Below the pieces are notes generated by a model that saw only the letters and a program-made list of their open reading frames with translations, was not told where the DNA came from and searched no databases. DNA of 34,069 nt from Clostridia bacterium (GTDB lineage Bacteria > Bacillota > Clostridia > Oscillospirales > CAG-272), in assembly GCA_017461745.1 (NCBI GenBank), contig JAFTXE010000105.1:1-34069 (forward strand). Direction: 5' to 3'. The translations under genes were made by a program, and so were the position numbers. This document shows, one piece after another, positions 1 through 7,578 of this stretch (the first letter of the stretch is position 1; each line of letters begins with the position of its first letter).

Positions 1-531
1 AAAGTTCGACTACGTCACAAGGGAATATAGGATAACAGCAATTTTATTCCTTCTTTGTGACTCCGCTCAGGATGACACAAGTAGTGAAGTTTTGCGGCGA
101 CCCAAATAAAATAAATATCACCCATACTTCACTCCAGCGTGTCATCCTGAGCGGAGTCACAACGCACGAATTTTATTAAAGCGAATGAACGATATTTTGT
201 GACGCAGTCGAACTTTCCGTGAGGAGATGTATGCCGAACCGAGCGGAAAGCAACAAGCAACGCGAGGCAGGGATCTACTAACGGCTTTCGATAACCTTCC
301 TTGCGCAAGTGTTACTTTTATATTGCTGAGGGAATGTAACCTTTAAGCACAAAAAGGATAGCAATAAATCGAAGTAGATCCCTTCCTCACTCCGCTTGCA
401 CTCCGTTCGTCGCTTTTTGCTCGACTCGTCCCTCGTCTCCCAAAAAGTTCGACTGCGTCACAAAGGAACATAGGACGACAGCAATTTTATTCCTTCTTTG
501 TGACTCCGCTCAGGATGACACAAGCAGTGGA
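1..531. repeat. Cluster of three intergenic repeat copies (two direct, one inverted)
   Basis: This gene-free stretch holds one repeat unit three times. Copy A is 1-88, cut by the window edge, and copy C is 444-531, in the same orientation. Aligned by eye they differ at seven positions, all transitions. Copy B is 139-217 in the opposite orientation: only its ends match, namely AAAGTTCGACTGCGTCACAA and TTTGTGACTCCGCTCAGGAT read on the minus strand, and its core has diverged. Each unit carries an inner GTCACAAA/TTTGTGAC inverted pair and could fold as a hairpin. No transposase and no credible ORF is present. It is best read as a dispersed REP- or MITE-like intergenic element; its mobility and function are unknown. 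Confidence 0.75.
264..388. repeat. Inverted repeat between repeat copies B and C
   Basis: GAGGCAGGGATCTACT at 264-279 is the reverse complement of 373-388 at 15 of 16 positions. The intervening 93 bases have no ORF. It lies between the inverted and second direct copy of the larger repeat, so it may be a second small element or the core of a composite one. Confidence 0.6.
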
Positions 532-569
532 ATGTTTCGGTAATCCCAAAGACTATTTCCCCTATAAAT

Positions 570-597
570 CATAAAACTCAACACTTCCGCATACAAT
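570..597 (+). promoter_or_regulatory. Candidate sigma-E (sporulation mother cell) promoter for yabP
   Basis: CATACAAT at 590-597 matches the sigma-E -10 consensus CATACA-T. An ATA-containing -35-like element (CATAAA, 570-575) lies 14 bases upstream, the spacing expected for sigma-E. In Bacillus subtilis yabP and yabQ belong to the sigma-E regulon, which supports the call. The -35 match is only partial. Confidence 0.45.
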
Positions 598-626
598 TAA
601 CCGAGTAATTATTTGCGGAGGTTAAT

Positions 627-893
627 ATGGCTGAAATTAAAAGAATACTTTGTCTTACGGACAGAAAAGAGCTGAATATCGGAGGTGTTAAGGAGGTAAT
701 AAGCTTTGACGACAACGGTGCGGTGATACTTACTGAAAACGGAGAGCTATCGGTAGAAGGAGAAAATATTCGCATATCAAATTTAGACGCGCAGAGCGGG
801 GAGGTAAATATAACGGGAAAAATCGACGCGATGATATATTCTGCTGATTCAAACGAAAAGAAAAAAGGCATAAGAGCGCGCTTGTTCGGATAA
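627..893 (+). CDS. yabP: Sporulation protein YabP
   Basis: This 88-residue protein has the YabP/YqfC-family pattern: a short beta-rich sequence with the motifs ITGV-like (LNIGGVKEV), a central SVEGENIRI strand and a final SGEVNITGKIDAMIYS block. In B. subtilis YabP acts in the mother cell and is needed, with YabQ, for spore cortex formation. The start at 627 has a good ribosome binding site, GGAGG at 617-621. It is followed after 7 bases by yabQ and then divIC, the same order as in B. subtilis, which makes the assignment firm. A sigma-E-like promoter lies just upstream. Confidence 0.9.
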   Translation: MAEIKRILCLTDRKELNIGGVKEVISFDDNGAVILTENGELSVEGENIRISNLDAQSGEVNITGKIDAMIYSADSNEKKKGIRARLFG

Positions 894-900
894 TACTAAA

Positions 901-1416
901 ATGGAAATATCACCGATACTTCAAGCAAGATTATTGCTGTATGCCGCAATACTCGGCGTGACGGCAGGAATACTTCGTGACATCTTTACAACACTAAAGG
1001 CATATTTGAAAAACAAGAAAATAATATACGTTATAACCGAGTTCGTAACCGATTTTTTATGCGTATGTTTTACGGGAATATCGCTTGTTTTACTATGCTA
1101 TTATTTCAATAAAGGCGAATTTCGTTTCTTTGCCGTTATAGGAACGGCAGTAGGTTTTTTGGCTTATATACTGACGCTGTCTCGTATCTTAAAACGGCTA
1201 TTTGACTTGATTTTTAAGTCATTTTTATCAATTATTCGATTAATTACGCGTCCTTTGGTTAAAATATTTAAATATTTAGTAAACATTTTGCGAAAAACCA
1301 TTCAACTTATACTCAAAGGGCTTGCAAATTTGCACGTTTTGATGTATAATGTATACAGTAAGAATTCAGTTCTTAAAAGGTCTCGTAAAGGTTTTTTGAG
1401 GATGCGTACAAAGTAA
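901..1416 (+). CDS. yabQ: Spore cortex biosynthesis protein YabQ
   Basis: This 171-residue integral membrane protein has hydrophobic spans at about residues 10-32, 43-69 and 74-97, followed by a basic, amphipathic C-terminal part, as in YabQ. The family is required for spore cortex synthesis and localises to the forespore outer membrane. The start at 901 has no clear Shine-Dalgarno sequence, so translation is probably coupled to yabP, whose stop is 7 bases upstream. The family call rests on topology plus position between yabP and divIC rather than on a strong sequence motif. Confidence 0.82.
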   Translation: MEISPILQARLLLYAAILGVTAGILRDIFTTLKAYLKNKKIIYVITEFVTDFLCVCFTGISLVLLCYYFNKGEFRFFAVIGTAVGFLAYILTLSRILKRLFDLIFKSFLSIIRLITRPLVKIFKYLVNILRKTIQLILKGLANLHVLMYNVYSKNSVLKRSRKGFLRMRTK

Positions 1417-1427
1417 CGGGAGGCACA

Positions 1428-1730
1428 ATGGCACGGGGAAAGTATTTTGCTGATAAAAAAACTCCGATATCGGTAATAATACGCATATTTTTGGTGCTGT
1501 TGCTGATTTTTTCCGTTGCTTTCTTTCTTTGGAGCGTTATGAAATATAACGAAATTATGGAGTCGAAAACAGAAAAGGAGGAATACATAGCAGAACTTAA
1601 TAACGATATAGACAGGCTTGAATATCTGGTCGAAGCGCCGCTTGACGATGCGTATAAGATCAGAGTAGCGAGAGAAAAGCTTGGTATGTGCTTTCCCGAT
1701 GAGATAATATATCACACCGAGCTTGATTGA
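1428..1730 (+). CDS. divIC: Septum formation initiator DivIC/FtsB-like protein
   Basis: The 100-residue product has a short cytoplasmic N-terminus, one membrane span (about residues 15-37) and an extracellular coiled coil (about 42-70). A final block with AREKLGM and PDEI matches the conserved end of DivIC/FtsB family proteins. DivIC works with FtsL and DivIB in the divisome at the septum. GGGAGG at 1418-1423 supports the start. The position after yabPQ is the B. subtilis arrangement. The next gene, glgB, begins only about 31 bases later with no terminator between. Confidence 0.88.
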   Translation: MARGKYFADKKTPISVIIRIFLVLLLIFSVAFFLWSVMKYNEIMESKTEKEEYIAELNNDIDRLEYLVEAPLDDAYKIRVAREKLGMCFPDEIIYHTELD

Positions 1731-1761
1731 GCTGAAAAAATACAGAGAGGAAGTTACAAGC

Positions 1762-3705
1762 ATGAAAACACAATCAAATGCAGCGGAATACTTCTTTCAT
1801 CAAGGTACAAACTACAAGGCTTATCAATACCTTGGCTCGCATTCTACCGATGACGGCGGACGAGTTTTCAGAGTTTGGGCGCCCAATGCGCGCTCAGTTG
1901 CTCTGGTAGGTGACTTTTGCGATTGGAATGAAGGAATTCCCATGGAGAAAACCTCGGATGGAGGAATATGGGAATGTACGACCGAGAAAGGAAAAGTCAA
2001 AAACGGAGATAGATATAAATATAGAATAGAAGGCGCTAACGGCGTTCATATGAAGGCGGACCCCTACGGAGTTTCATCGGAGCTACCGCCGGATACTGCG
2101 TCTGTCATATACGATATAGACGGATATGAATGGCGCGATTCGGGGTGGCTTGCTCACAGACGTACAAAGGTGGGAAAGATGTACGGCGAGCCTATGAATA
2201 TCTACGAGGTGCATCTCGGCTCTTGGAAACGCCACGATAACGGTGATTACTATACTTACGCCGAGCTTGCGAGCGATCTCGCTCCCTACGTTAAGCAGAT
2301 GGGATATACCCACATTGAGCTTATGCCCGTGGCGGAGCACCCCTTCGACGGTTCGTGGGGATATCAGGTATGCTCGTACTTCGCGCCGACGTCAAGATAC
2401 GGAACACCAAAGGATTTTATGGCTTTTGTCGATTCCATGCATGAGGCGGGAATAGGCGTTATAGTCGACTGGGTCCCCGCCCATTTCCCAAAGGATGAGC
2501 ATGGACTTTATGAATTTGACGGACAACCGTTATACGAATATCAGGGACAGGACAGAATAGAGCATAGCGGATGGGGAACGAGACGCTTCGACGTAGGTCG
2601 AAATGAAGTCGAGTGCTTCCTCGTATCCAATGCTGACTTTTGGTTGGATAAATACCATATAGACGCCCTGAGAGTTGATGCGGTTGCGTCAATGATATAT
2701 CTTGACTATGACAGAATGCCGGGTGAATGGGTGCCAAACGTATACGGCGATAACAGATGCCTTGAGGCAATAGCCTTCTTCCGTAAGCTTAATTCGCATA
2801 TCAAGGGAGCATTTCCCGATGTGCTTATGATTGCCGAGGAATCGACGGCTTGGGCTAACGTTACTACCTTTGAAAACGGCGGCTTGGGCTTCGATATGAA
2901 GTGGAATATGGGTTGGATGAACGATACGCTCTCCTATGCCGAGGTAGATCCTCTGTTCAGAAAATACGAGCATGAAAAGACGACCTTCTCGTTGACGTAT
3001 TCGTTTGGAGAGAAATATATACTTCCCATATCTCACGATGAGGTGGTGCATGGAAAGAAATCCTTCCTCGATAGAATGAGCGGGGATTATTGGCAGAAGT
3101 TCGCAAGCGCGAGAGCCTTTATGGGATATATGATGACCCACCCCGGAAAGAAACTGATGTTCATGGGTGGCGAGATAGGTCAGTTCAGAGAATGGGATTT
3201 TGAGGGACAGATAGAGTGGTTCTTACTCGATTATGATTCCCATGCAAAGTTCCAAAGATATGCCGCTGAGCTTAACCATCTGTATCTCAGAACACCTGCG
3301 CTTTGGCAAAGAGACGATTCATGGGACGGCTTCCAGTGGATCGACCCCAATAACCGTGACCAAAGCATAATTTCCTACCGCCGTATAGATAACGAAGGCA
3401 AGGAGATCATAGTGGTGATAAACTTCACTCCCGTAGTCTACGAGGACTATCGTATAGGAGTGCCACGCGAAGGAGTTTATAAAGAAATATTCAATTCCGA
3501 TGACGAGAGATTCGGCGGAAGCGGCGTTATAAATACGACCGAACGTAAATCCGAAGCTCGCTCGTGGAATTACTGCGAAAATTCTATAGTAATGCGGATG
3601 CCACCTTTGGCGATCTCTATATTTGAATGTGTCAAAAAGACGTCTGCTACACGCAAACCCCAAACAGAGTCCCGTACAGTTAAATCAAAAATCATTAAAA
3701 AATAA
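1762..3705 (+). CDS. glgB: 1,4-alpha-glucan (glycogen) branching enzyme
   Basis: GlgB cuts alpha-1,4 glucan chains and re-attaches them by alpha-1,6 bonds. This 647-residue protein has an N-terminal CBM48-type domain (about 25-120, with FRVWAPNA and DFCDWN) and a GH13 barrel. It shows [26 protein letters not shown], nucleophile Asp306 in LRVDAVASM, acid/base Glu359 in MIAEES and Asp426 in [10 protein letters not shown]. The frame is open from a TTG at 1723, overlapping divIC, but the ATG at 1762 is preferred: AGAGAGG lies 11 bases upstream and the protein then begins just before the CBM48 region. First gene of the glycogen block. All key residues are present. Confidence 0.96.
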   Translation: MKTQSNAAEYFFHQGTNYKAYQYLGSHSTDDGGRVFRVWAPNARSVALVGDFCDWNEGIPMEKTSDGGIWECTTEKGKVKNGDRYKYRIEGANGVHMKADPYGVSSELPPDTASVIYDIDGYEWRDSGWLAHRRTKVGKMYGEPMNIYEVHLGSWKRHDNGDYYTYAELASDLAPYVKQMGYTHIELMPVAEHPFDGSWGYQVCSYFAPTSRYGTPKDFMAFVDSMHEAGIGVIVDWVPAHFPKDEHGLYEFDGQPLYEYQGQDRIEHSGWGTRRFDVGRNEVECFLVSNADFWLDKYHIDALRVDAVASMIYLDYDRMPGEWVPNVYGDNRCLEAIAFFRKLNSHIKGAFPDVLMIAEESTAWANVTTFENGGLGFDMKWNMGWMNDTLSYAEVDPLFRKYEHEKTTFSLTYSFGEKYILPISHDEVVHGKKSFLDRMSGDYWQKFASARAFMGYMMTHPGKKLMFMGGEIGQFREWDFEGQIEWFLLDYDSHAKFQRYAAELNHLYLRTPALWQRDDSWDGFQWIDPNNRDQSIISYRRIDNEGKEIIVVINFTPVVYEDYRIGVPREGVYKEIFNSDDERFGGSGVINTTERKSEARSWNYCENSIVMRMPPLAISIFECVKKTSATRKPQTESRTVKSKIIKK

Positions 3706-3722
3706 ACTTCAAGGAGAAACTT

Positions 3723-4934
3723 ATGTTCAGGAAAAAAGAATGCGTAGCAATGTTGCTTGCGGGCGGACAGGGAAGCCGTCTGTACGCGCTTACAGAAAAA
3801 AATGCAAAACCCGCAGTACCCTTCGGAGGAAAATACAGAATTATAGATTTTACGCTGTCGAACTGCGTAAACTCAGGTATAGATACGGTTGGCGTTCTCA
3901 CTCAGTATCAGCCTCTCATGCTCAATGAGTATATCGGAAACGGCTTGCCTTGGGACCTTGACAGAGCCTACGGCGGTGTAAAGATACTCCCCCCTTATCA
4001 GGGAAAGAACGGAGCGGATTGGTATAAGGGAACGGCAAACGCAATATATCAGAACTTGCAGTTTATCGCAAGATACAATCCTGAGTACGTGCTCATTCTT
4101 TCGGGTGACCACATATACAAGATGGATTACGACAAGATGCTTGATTACCATAAGAAAACGGGCGCTGACTGTACTATAGCGGTCATTGACGTTCCGATTG
4201 AGGAAGCGAGCCGCTTCGGAATTATGAGCGTTGACGAGGAGGGCAGAATATTCAAGTTCTCCGAAAAGCCCAAGAATCCCGATAGTACCAAGGCTTCCAT
4301 GGGTATATATATATTCTCGACGGATTGTCTGTTCAAGTATCTTACCGAGGACGCCGAGAACCCCGATAGCTCTAACGACTTCGGTAAGAACATTATCCCG
4401 AATATGCTTGCGGCAGGAGAGAAGATGATGGCTTATCCTTTCTCGGGCTATTGGAAGGACGTTGGAACTATTTCTTCTCTTTGGGAAGCTAATATGGACC
4501 TTCTCGGAGATATTCCGTCGCTCAATCTCAATGATGAGGAATGGAGAATATACGCAAGACACGAGGCTCATGCACCGCAGTTCGTAGGAGCGGGGGCTGT
4601 TGTTGAGAACTGCTCCATAACGGAGGGCAGTGAAATATACGGTACGGTAGTAAACTCCGTAGTCGGTGCAGGTGTTAAGATCAAGAGCGGCGCTGTCGTA
4701 TGCAACTCGGTAATACTTGAGGACGTAGTAATTGAAAGTGGCGCTGAGGTAAGATACGCTATAGTTGATAGCGGCACTACTATAGGCAAGAACTGTAAGA
4801 TAGGTGAGGCTTGTGGCGCTGACAAGCTTGAAATATGTGTAGTCGGAGCGGATATCAGCGTTCCCGAAAATACGGTCATTAAAGCAGGCGCAATGATTTC
4901 AAAAGCAACGGATATCGCGAAGGAGGGTAATTGA
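3723..4934 (+). CDS. glgC: Glucose-1-phosphate adenylyltransferase, catalytic subunit
   Basis: GlgC makes ADP-glucose and pyrophosphate from ATP and glucose 1-phosphate, the committed step of glycogen synthesis. The 403-residue protein has the nucleotide loop [10 protein letters not shown] (about 11-20), [15 protein letters not shown], catalytic Asp129 in [10 protein letters not shown], and the sugar-phosphate lysine Lys182 in FSEKPK. The C-terminal third is a left-handed beta-helix of hexapeptide repeats (about 290-390). AAGGAG upstream supports the start. One base separates it from glgD, so translation is probably coupled. It very likely forms a hetero-oligomer with GlgD, as in other Firmicutes. 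Confidence 0.97.
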   Translation: MFRKKECVAMLLAGGQGSRLYALTEKNAKPAVPFGGKYRIIDFTLSNCVNSGIDTVGVLTQYQPLMLNEYIGNGLPWDLDRAYGGVKILPPYQGKNGADWYKGTANAIYQNLQFIARYNPEYVLILSGDHIYKMDYDKMLDYHKKTGADCTIAVIDVPIEEASRFGIMSVDEEGRIFKFSEKPKNPDSTKASMGIYIFSTDCLFKYLTEDAENPDSSNDFGKNIIPNMLAAGEKMMAYPFSGYWKDVGTISSLWEANMDLLGDIPSLNLNDEEWRIYARHEAHAPQFVGAGAVVENCSITEGSEIYGTVVNSVVGAGVKIKSGAVVCNSVILEDVVIESGAEVRYAIVDSGTTIGKNCKIGEACGADKLEICVVGADISVPENTVIKAGAMISKATDIAKEGN

Positions 4935-4935
4935 T

Positions 4936-6066
4936 ATGTCAGTAGCAGGACTTATTTTCTCTAATATTCACGACTCGGCTATTCCCGAGCTTACGACGGT
5001 AAGAACTATGGCGTCCGTGCCTTTCGGTTGCCGTTACAGACTTATCGACTTCCCGCTTTCCAATATGGTAAATTCGGGTATCACAAAAATAGGAATCGTA
5101 GCTCACGATAATTATCAGTCTCTCATGGATCATATCGGAACGGGAAAGGACTGGGATCTCGCAAGACGCTCTGGAGGTATCAAGATACTTCCTCCGTTCA
5201 TAACCGCGTATGAGGGAACGAGTGGCTCAAAGCTCTATACCACCCGTCTTGAAGCTCTTATGGGTGTTACTAACTTTATCGATCGTTGCAACGAAGAATA
5301 CCTCGTCCTTTCAGACTGCGACGGAATTTGTAACATTGATCTGTCTGAGGTTATAGATGCGCATATCGCTAATAACGCAGACCTCACGGTAGTAACGAGA
5401 ATGCTCAATCCCGAGGAGGCTGACCTTAAGGATATGACCTCCATCACGGCTGATGAAAACAACGTAATAACCGATGCTTCCGCTTACATAAAGGGGATAT
5501 CCTCCAATGAAGTAAGCACGAACATCGTAGTAGTTAACAGAATGTTCCTTCTTGGCGCTCTTAGAGATGCTGCCGCTCACGGTTATAAGCATTTCTTTAA
5601 GGATATCGTCGCAAGACGTATAGGAAGAGCAAGACTTTACCGCTATATGTACGAAAAGACGTATATTCACATCGGTTCGCTTGAGAGCTATTTTGCAAGC
5701 TCTATGAAGCTTCTTGACCCCGAAGTGAGAGGAGGGCTCTTCGAAGTTGAAAATATGCCTATTTATACTAAGCTCCGTAACTCCGCACCTACTCGCTATG
5801 CGGCGGACGCAAAGGTGGTTAATTCCTACGTCGCTGACGGCTGTATAATCGAGGGAACGGTTGAAAATTGTATTCTCTTCAGAGGAGTTCGAATAGGCAA
5901 GGGAACGGTAGTAAAGAATTGCGTTCTGCTTCAGGATACCTTTACGGGAAACAATGTTACGCTTAATTGTGTAATAACCGATAAGAACGCCGTTATTTGC
6001 GACGGAAGAATGTTGTCGGGACACAGTACCATGCCGTTCTTCATTCCCAAGGGCGCAATGGTATAA
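4936..6066 (+). CDS. glgD: ADP-glucose pyrophosphorylase, non-catalytic subunit GlgD
   Basis: This 376-residue paralogue of GlgC keeps the fold (PFGCRYRLIDFPLSNMVNSGI, hexapeptide repeats at the C-terminus). It has lost the GGxGxRL nucleotide loop, here replaced by LIFSNIHDSAI. The SGDHIY catalytic motif reads LSDCDGICN and there is no EKPK lysine motif. In Bacillus and other Firmicutes GlgD is a regulatory partner that raises GlgC activity rather than a separate enzyme, and the lost residues fit that. Its start lies one base after the glgC stop, which favours balanced synthesis of the two subunits. Confidence 0.95.
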   Translation: MSVAGLIFSNIHDSAIPELTTVRTMASVPFGCRYRLIDFPLSNMVNSGITKIGIVAHDNYQSLMDHIGTGKDWDLARRSGGIKILPPFITAYEGTSGSKLYTTRLEALMGVTNFIDRCNEEYLVLSDCDGICNIDLSEVIDAHIANNADLTVVTRMLNPEEADLKDMTSITADENNVITDASAYIKGISSNEVSTNIVVVNRMFLLGALRDAAAHGYKHFFKDIVARRIGRARLYRYMYEKTYIHIGSLESYFASSMKLLDPEVRGGLFEVENMPIYTKLRNSAPTRYAADAKVVNSYVADGCIIEGTVENCILFRGVRIGKGTVVKNCVLLQDTFTGNNVTLNCVITDKNAVICDGRMLSGHSTMPFFIPKGAMV

Positions 6067-6101
6067 GCTAAATAAGCTTAAAAGAAAGGTAGTAAAAGCA
6101 A

Positions 6102-7538
6102 ATGAAAAAAATATTATTCATTGGCGCTGAAGCGATGCCCTTTGCGGCAACGGGCGGACTTGGAGACGTTCTCGGATCACTGCCGAAGGCAATTGCCGAG
6201 GCAGGCGAGGGAAACGTAGACGTTCGCGTTGTAATGCCGTTGTACCGTGCCGTTTCTGAGCAGTACAGAAGCATAATGAAGACCGAGGCTGAATTCGAGG
6301 TTGGACTTGCGTGGCGTACGCAGTATTGCGGCATAAAGAGTCTTGTTAAAGACGGAGTTACCTATTACTTCATAGATAACGAGTACTACTTTAACAGAGA
6401 TACGCTTTACGGAAGCTTTGATGACGGAGAGCGCTTTGCTTTCTTCTCCAAGGCGGCGATAGAGATGCTGGATAAACTTGAATATTATCCCGATATCGTC
6501 CACGCGCACGATTGGCAGTCGGCTCTCAGCGTAATATATCTTAAGTGCAAATACGGAACTCGTCCGCAGTATTCCAAGATGAAGACGGTGTTTACCATTC
6601 ATAACATCGAGTATCAGGGAATATACGATTTCTCAATCCTTTCAAGCGTATTCGAGCTTGATTGGTGGAGAAATACGGTAGAATGGGACGGTTGTATAAA
6701 TCTTATGAAGGGCGCTATAGTGTGTGCGGATAAGGTAACTACCGTAAGTCCAAGATACGCAGACGAAATAAGAGGCGAGGAGCACTCACACGGACTTTCA
6801 AGAATTCTTAACGGAAATGCGTGTAAGCTTTATGGAATTCTCAACGGTATTGATTACGTTTACTACGATCCCGAAACGGACGATAGCATAGCTCAGAAGT
6901 TCTCGGCAGACTCTCTTGACGGAAAATACGCCAATAAAGCGGCGTTACAGAAAGAGGTAGGTCTACCCGAAAGAAATGATATTCCCCTTATCTCCATAGT
7001 TTCAAGGCTTGCAGCTCATAAGGGAATGGATATTATTTCTGAGATGATTTACGCGCTTCTTGGAAATTGTGATTCTCAGCTCGTTATTCTCGGTAAGGGC
7101 GAGCCCGCTTACGAGAGATTTTTCAGACAGCTTGAAAATGATCATCCCGATAGAGTACGCGCGCTTATCACGTACGACAGAGATCTCGCAAAGAGAATTT
7201 ACGCAGCATCAGATATCTTCCTTATGCCCTCTAAGAGTGAGCCTTGCGGACTCTCTCAGATGATAGCGTCAAGATACGGTGTTATCCCCGTAACGAGAGA
7301 AACGGGCGGACTTTACGACTCGATAAAGGGATATTGGGAGGATAACGGAGAAATCAAGGGTAATGGATTTACCTTTGCAAATTATAGCTCCTTTGAGCTT
7401 GGCGAGAGAAGCGCCGCGGCAATTACGCTGTGGAATAATGAGGATAAGCGCATAAAGCTTATTCGAAAGATAATGCACACAGACTTCTCTTGGAAGAGCT
7501 CTGCAATAAAATATATAGAAATGTACGACGCTTTATAA
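6102..7538 (+). CDS. glgA: Glycogen synthase (GT5)
   Basis: GlgA transfers glucose from ADP-glucose to the non-reducing end of glycogen. The 478-residue protein has the GT5 layout: an N-terminal Rossmann domain starting with GAEAMPFAATGGLGDV, the HAHDWQSAL and FTIHNIEYQG motifs, and a C-terminal Rossmann domain with EPCGLSQM (Glu380) and VTRETGGLYDSI. One departure is visible. In the usual KTGGL motif the lysine that contacts ADP-glucose is alanine (Ala16). I believe an A-T-G-G-L form is common in related Clostridia, so this is likely a lineage variant and not inactivation. A small TAAGCT/AGCTTA hairpin (6064-6080) lies in the 35-base gap after glgD. Confidence 0.95.
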   Translation: MKKILFIGAEAMPFAATGGLGDVLGSLPKAIAEAGEGNVDVRVVMPLYRAVSEQYRSIMKTEAEFEVGLAWRTQYCGIKSLVKDGVTYYFIDNEYYFNRDTLYGSFDDGERFAFFSKAAIEMLDKLEYYPDIVHAHDWQSALSVIYLKCKYGTRPQYSKMKTVFTIHNIEYQGIYDFSILSSVFELDWWRNTVEWDGCINLMKGAIVCADKVTTVSPRYADEIRGEEHSHGLSRILNGNACKLYGILNGIDYVYYDPETDDSIAQKFSADSLDGKYANKAALQKEVGLPERNDIPLISIVSRLAAHKGMDIISEMIYALLGNCDSQLVILGKGEPAYERFFRQLENDHPDRVRALITYDRDLAKRIYAASDIFLMPSKSEPCGLSQMIASRYGVIPVTRETGGLYDSIKGYWEDNGEIKGNGFTFANYSSFELGERSAAAITLWNNEDKRIKLIRKIMHTDFSWKSSAIKYIEMYDAL

Positions 7539-7578
7539 TAAAGCATTCTTAGGTAAATCGGAAAGGAAACACACGCCA

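Noticed and set aside
1..531. CRISPR array or insertion sequence
   Set aside because: The repeats are long, few, in both orientations and without regular spacers, and no transposase gene is present.
3873..4571. Minus-strand open frame of 232 codons
   Set aside because: Antisense shadow of glgC, a complete and well-supported gene.
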